From NCBI GenBank assembly GCA_016788685.1, contig JAEUSS010000408.1, positions 1 through 9,743 on the forward strand: DNA of 9,743 nt, given 5' to 3'. Shown here one piece after another: positions 7,556-9,743 of this stretch; position 1 is the first letter of the stretch, and every line of letters begins with the position of its first letter. The translations under genes and the position numbers were made by a program. Source of the DNA: Prolixibacteraceae bacterium. Lineage in GTDB: Bacteria; Bacteroidota; Bacteroidia; Bacteroidales; Prolixibacteraceae. Below the pieces are notes generated by a model. The model had not been told where the DNA came from and did no database searches. It worked only from the letters and a program-made list of their open reading frames with translations.

Positions 7556-8206
7556 ATGAATAAGCAAAAAATTATACAGGAAACAGAACGCTTTATCGAA
7601 TCTGAATTTCGGACGGAAGGAAGCGGCCACGATTGGTTTCATGTGGATCGGGTCAGAAAAATGGCCGTCAGAATCGGGATTCAGGAAGATTGTGATTTAT
7701 TTGTGACCGAGATGGCTGCTCTGCTTCACGATCTGGACGACTGGAAACTAACGGGTTCTGACTCTCACGACACATCGAGAGCTGCAAAATGGCTCCATAA
7801 CATGGCAGTTGAGGAACAGACAGCCTTACAAATTCTTCAGGCCATTGAAGATGTATCGTTTAAAGGTGCCGGAATCGAAACTCCTGCCAGATCGGCTGAA
7901 GCGGCTGCAGTTCAGGACGCTGACCGTCTGGATGCCATTGGTGCCATTGGAATTGCCCGAACATTTGCCTACGGAGGCTACAAGAAGCGGTTAATATTTG
8001 ACCCTTCGGTTGAACCGGTTATGCATAATAATTTTCAGGAATACAAAAACAACAATGCTCCCACGATCAATCATTTTTACGAGAAACTGCTGCTGCTCAA
8101 AGACCGGATGAACACCCCGACTGCACGGTTTATTGCAGAAGGAAGGCATCAGGTTATGGCTGATTTTTTATCTCAGTTTTATGAAGAGTGGGAGGCTATC
8201 AAATGA
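7556..8206 (+). CDS. HD-domain metal-dependent phosphohydrolase (YedJ/YpgQ-like)
   Basis: 216 residues, the usual length for this family. HD superfamily metal ligands are visible: H25 and H29 in GHDWFH at 24-29, the HD pair H58-D59 in ALLHDLDDW, and D121 within QDADRLDAIGAIGIAR at 120-135. The late motif NHFYEKLL at 172-179 is also characteristic of the family. All metal-binding positions are present, so it is expected to be an active phosphohydrolase in the cytoplasm. From memory, the related Bacillus subtilis YpgQ has been described as a manganese-dependent nucleotide pyrophosphohydrolase; applying that here is inference. The start is supported by the family's N-terminal pattern (a short helix before GSGHDW). 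Only AGG two bases before the ATG could serve as a Shine-Dalgarno site. Its stop overlaps the start of the VOC gene (ATGA), so the two are translationally coupled. Confidence 0.9.
   Translation: MNKQKIIQETERFIESEFRTEGSGHDWFHVDRVRKMAVRIGIQEDCDLFVTEMAALLHDLDDWKLTGSDSHDTSRAAKWLHNMAVEEQTALQILQAIEDVSFKGAGIETPARSAEAAAVQDADRLDAIGAIGIARTFAYGGYKKRLIFDPSVEPVMHNNFQEYKNNNAPTINHFYEKLLLLKDRMNTPTARFIAEGRHQVMADFLSQFYEEWEAIK
8190..8195 (+). promoter_or_regulatory. Shine-Dalgarno site of the VOC gene, inside the HD gene
   Basis: GGGAGG lies 7 bp before the ATG at 8203, a near-ideal ribosome binding site and the strongest I noticed in this window. It decides the VOC start in favour of 8203 over the upstream GTG at 8188, which precedes the site, and over the later ATG at 8233. 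Confidence 0.7.
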
Positions 8207-8622
8207 AACAACAAACTATAAATACTTCGGTTATGAAAATTGAACACATAGCAATTTGGACACATGACCTGGAGGGAATGCGTAATTTTTACACGCATTA
8301 TTTCGGAGCCATGTCAGGATCATGTTATTACAATCATTCCAAGGAGTTTCGCTCGTATTTTCTTTCATTCGAAGGCGATTGCCGGCTCGAACTGATGGAA
8401 ATGCCTACTGTGTCCAATAATAAAAATGATTACCGGAAACACGTAACTGGCATTACCCATTTCGCATTTAAGGTTGGTTCACGTGAACGGGTCGATCAGA
8501 TTACAGACAGCCTGCGCGAAGATGGCTTTGAGATCATCAGCCCCGGAAGAATGACGGGCGACGGTTATTACGAAAGTGCCGTCTTTGATCCTGAAAAAAA
8601 CCGGATCGAGATTGTTGCCTGA
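8203..8622 (+). CDS. VOC superfamily (glyoxalase/bleomycin-resistance fold) metalloenzyme
   Basis: 139 residues from ATG 8203. Two beta-alpha-beta-beta-beta modules are visible: residues 12-66 (KIEHIAIWTHDLEGMRNFY, then LELME) and 83-139 (ITHFAFKV, then FDPEKNRIEIVA). The four metal-ligand positions of glyoxalase-I-like enzymes are occupied by H15, E63, H86 and E136, so metal binding and catalysis are likely. The opening resembles Bacillus YwkD-type VOC proteins, which are annotated as glyoxalase-like without a firm substrate. Possible jobs are methylglyoxal detoxification or another small-molecule isomerisation or cleavage; the substrate cannot be chosen from sequence. Its start overlaps the HD gene stop by 4 bp (8203-8206), so the two are co-translated. 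A long hairpin follows 15 bp after its stop. Confidence 0.88.
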   Translation: MKQQTINTSVMKIEHIAIWTHDLEGMRNFYTHYFGAMSGSCYYNHSKEFRSYFLSFEGDCRLELMEMPTVSNNKNDYRKHVTGITHFAFKVGSRERVDQITDSLREDGFEIISPGRMTGDGYYESAVFDPEKNRIEIVA

Positions 8623-8637
8623 TTATCTGGATGGTTT

Positions 8638-8681
8638 AATTCGGGCAGAGAACCTGTTGCCAGCTATTCTCCGCCCGAATT
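8638..8681. terminator. Long hairpin between convergent VOC and secreted-protein genes
   Basis: Arms 8638-8652 and 8667-8681 pair over 15 positions with a single A-C mismatch, around a 14-nt loop; the first nine pairs (AATTCGGGC with GCCCGAATT) are perfect. A second outer pairing, GGTTT (8633-8637) with AAACC (8694-8698), could extend the structure. It lies between two convergent stop codons and probably ends transcripts from both sides. There is no strong U-tract on either strand. Confidence 0.6.
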
Positions 8682-8691
8682 GCATGGCCAG

Positions 8692-9066
8692 TTAAACCTT
8701 AGAACGTACGGCAGTGATGCTCATCATGCCTTCGGGAGAATCGGCCTTCCCTGTTATTTTGCCTCCGGCAACTTTCCCCGTCACGGTCACTTTGTTGTAT
8801 TCAATCTCAACATCAAACGAAAAATTTTCGTTCTGGACTTTTAGGTTCTGAACGTTGATTTCCGTTCCGTCCGCTAATTTTACCACAGCGGTGGTTTTTC
8901 CGTCTTTTTCGGCAAAAATCAGTTTACCGCTGCTGTACTCATACGGTGCCTCCGAAACTTTATATTCCCATGTTCCTTTTAGCAAACTGTTTTCTGCTGC
9001 CAGTACATTGGCCGCCCCAAATGAAGTGCAAACTAAAACCAATACTAGAATCATTAATTTTTTCAT
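8692..9066 (-). CDS. Small secreted beta-rich protein of unknown function
   Basis: 124 residues. A signal peptide is clear: two lysines, a hydrophobic core MILVLVLVCTSFG, and a likely cleavage after about residue 23 (ANVLA before AEN). C13 is inside the hydrophobic core without a lipobox, so it looks like a signal peptidase I substrate exported to the periplasm rather than a lipoprotein. The mature ~100 residues have alternating beta-strand patterns and no cysteine: GTWEYKVSEAPYEYSSGKL, then KTTAVVKLADGTEINVQNL, then KVTVTGKVAGGKITGKADS. This repeated 'G.i.G.v....G' style suggests a small beta-barrel or lipocalin-like fold, an inference from pattern only. I recognise similar small exported proteins in Bacteroidales but no known activity. 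It is monocistronic, ends at a hairpin shared with the VOC gene, and has a candidate promoter about 80 bp upstream. Confidence 0.8.
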   Translation of the reverse strand: MKKLMILVLVLVCTSFGAANVLAAENSLLKGTWEYKVSEAPYEYSSGKLIFAEKDGKTTAVVKLADGTEINVQNLKVQNENFSFDVEIEYNKVTVTGKVAGGKITGKADSPEGMMSITAVRSKV

Positions 9067-9121
9067 TGCTTTACTTTTTTGTGTTTAGTAACGTTTAAAT
9101 ACATTAACAATCAACATTTTC

Positions 9122-9141
9122 CGTGACCAAAAACGATCACG
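9122..9141. repeat. Imperfect inverted repeat, possible operator of the secreted-protein gene
   Basis: CGTGACC (9122-9128) and GATCACG (9135-9141) are complementary at six of seven positions around a 6-bp spacer AAAAAC. It lies just downstream of the candidate -7 element at 9146-9153, so it would span the predicted transcription start of the minus-strand gene. This could be an operator or a short leader hairpin. Confidence 0.4.
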
Positions 9142-9145
9142 AACA

Positions 9146-9153
9146 CAAAATTA
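9146..9153 (-). promoter_or_regulatory. Candidate -7 promoter element for the secreted-protein gene
   Basis: The minus strand reads TAATTTTG, an exact TAnnTTTG match, 80 bp upstream of the ATG at 9066. The resulting leader would be about 70 nt. The -33 region is T-rich (TTTC) without an exact TTTG. Confidence 0.4.
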
Positions 9154-9270
9154 CAGATGGAAATGAAACGAAAAAAAATATGGGACGAAAGGACTTTCCT
9201 GTGGGGTGAATGGAACCAGAAGCTACGGCATTTGTTTTCCGGAATCAAAACCAGGACCCTTCTGAATGCA

Positions 9271-9293
9271 AAAAGAACAAGAATAATATTCTT
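9271..9293 (-). terminator. Weak candidate terminator of the LytTR gene
   Basis: On the minus strand AAGAAT and ATTCTT (within 9279-9293) form a short AT-rich stem, followed by GTTCTTTTTG. It lies about 63 bp beyond the LytTR stop codon. The stem is weak, so confidence is low. Confidence 0.25.
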
Positions 9294-9355
9294 TATGCCC
9301 GGAAAATTGGGGATTCAAACGATTCAACAGTTTGCAGCAAAGCCAGCCAAAAGTT

Positions 9356-9743
9356 TCAAACGTTATGAATACAGGGCTTAATCTCCGGATAGAATTTCCG
9401 GGACACCGGAACAAAATTATCGATGCCCGAAAGTTTAATCCGGCATCTGTTCTTTTCGTAGTCAACAAACTCTATCTGATGCAGGTTTACCATAAACGAC
9501 CGATGACAACGCTTAAGCGGCGTATGCAGAAAAAGCCCTTCAATATTCTTCATCGAGTTCCGCAGGATTTGTTTTGCCGGTTTATTACCTTTCAGATAAA
9601 ACACAAGCACATAGTTATCAGCGGACTCGACATAAAGAAGCTGTTCTGGAGCGATCGAAAATCGGACGATGCCTTTTTCATCGGGAAAATTCATCAGGTC
9701 GGGTTCGAATACCGGCTGATCGGCTTTTATCTTTAGCTGGCTG
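9356..9743 (-). CDS. LytTR DNA-binding domain transcriptional regulator (5' end outside window)
   Basis: The frame stays open to the right edge, so the 128 visible residues are the C-terminal part of a longer protein and no true start lies in the window; the ATG at 9694 is internal or coincidental. The visible part has the LytTR (AgrA/LytR-type) signature: QLLYVESADNYVLVFYL, then LRNSMKNIE, RCHRSFMVNL, and the closing FVPVSRKFYPEIK. LytTR domains bind DNA in the major groove through a beta-rich fold and usually sit behind either a receiver domain or a membrane module. The preceding linker (SQLKIKADQPVFEPDL) does not tell which. A histidine-kinase partner, if any, would be further right. It is transcribed in the same direction as the small secreted-protein gene 289 bp downstream. 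Confidence 0.9.
   Translation of the reverse strand, partial: SQLKIKADQPVFEPDLMNFPDEKGIVRFSIAPEQLLYVESADNYVLVFYLKGNKPAKQILRNSMKNIEGLFLHTPLKRCHRSFMVNLHQIEFVDYEKNRCRIKLSGIDNFVPVSRKFYPEIKPCIHNV

Larger units (their letters stand above)
9067..9355. other. Intergenic region upstream of the secreted-protein gene
   Basis: 289 bp between the secreted-protein start and the LytTR gene stop. It holds a candidate -7 element (9146-9153, minus), an inverted repeat (9122-9141) and a weak AT-rich hairpin (9279-9293). A plus-strand open frame of 74 codons (9157-9381) looks non-coding: it is rich in lysine and arginine, has no recognisable domain, and runs into the LytTR gene. Confidence 0.6.

Noticed and set aside
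8188..8202. GTG start at 8188 for the VOC protein (five extra residues)
   Set aside because: The GGGAGG ribosome binding site lies downstream of this GTG and is well spaced for the ATG at 8203; the family alignment also does not need the extra residues.
9157..9381. 74-codon plus-strand open frame MEMKRKKIWDERTFLW... as a gene
   Set aside because: Strongly basic, no domain pattern, no good ribosome binding site, and its 3' end overlaps the clearly coding LytTR frame on the other strand.
9223..9468. 81-codon minus-strand open frame in and below the LytTR gene
   Set aside because: Most of its 5' half lies out of frame inside the LytTR coding region, and the protein has no recognisable pattern.
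9356..9694. LytTR protein as a complete 112-residue gene starting at 9694
   Set aside because: The frame remains open for another 16 codons to the window edge and LytTR domains are normally the C-terminal part of a longer protein, so the gene is treated as truncated.

Overview
The window looks like chromosomal DNA of a Bacteroidota bacterium (Bacteroidales/Marinilabiliales-like). This rests on candidate promoters with the Bacteroidota -7 element TAnnTTTG, starts mostly without strong Shine-Dalgarno sites, a soluble multi-PAS hybrid histidine kinase, a LytTR-type regulator, and a two-part glycosyltransferase of a kind I associate with this phylum. That placement is inference; no rRNA or other marker is present. 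I see no mobile element, CRISPR array, tRNA or phage gene.

Left block (1-7215), all on the minus strand, read right to left: a long-chain acyl-CoA synthetase; a 164-bp gap with a GC-rich hairpin and a candidate promoter; an 865-residue PAS/HisKA/HATPase/REC hybrid kinase; a 75-bp gap with a candidate promoter; then recR, a GT2 glycosyltransferase fused to a WcaJ-like membrane module, and a truncated GNAT acetyltransferase. The last three are packed with a 3-bp gap and a 4-bp overlap, so they are probably one operon. The kinase and the synthetase are probably separate units.

Middle block (7216-8622): a 340-bp divergent intergenic region carries outward-facing candidate promoters. It is followed on the plus strand by an HD-domain phosphohydrolase (YedJ/YpgQ-like) and a VOC/glyoxalase-fold enzyme, coupled through an ATGA overlap with a strong Shine-Dalgarno site inside the upstream gene. 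Both look like small metabolite-cleaning enzymes.

Right block (8623-9743): a long hairpin separates the convergent VOC gene and a small secreted beta-rich protein of unknown function (minus strand). Upstream of the latter lie a candidate promoter with an inverted repeat at the predicted transcription start, and then the 3' part of a LytTR DNA-binding regulator entering from the right edge.

Most genes are recognisable families. I do not find a clear undescribed defence or mobile system. The most distinctive item is the glycosyltransferase whose C-terminus looks like a sugar-phosphate transferase lacking its catalytic core. The regulatory palindromes and the unknown secreted protein are secondary leads.
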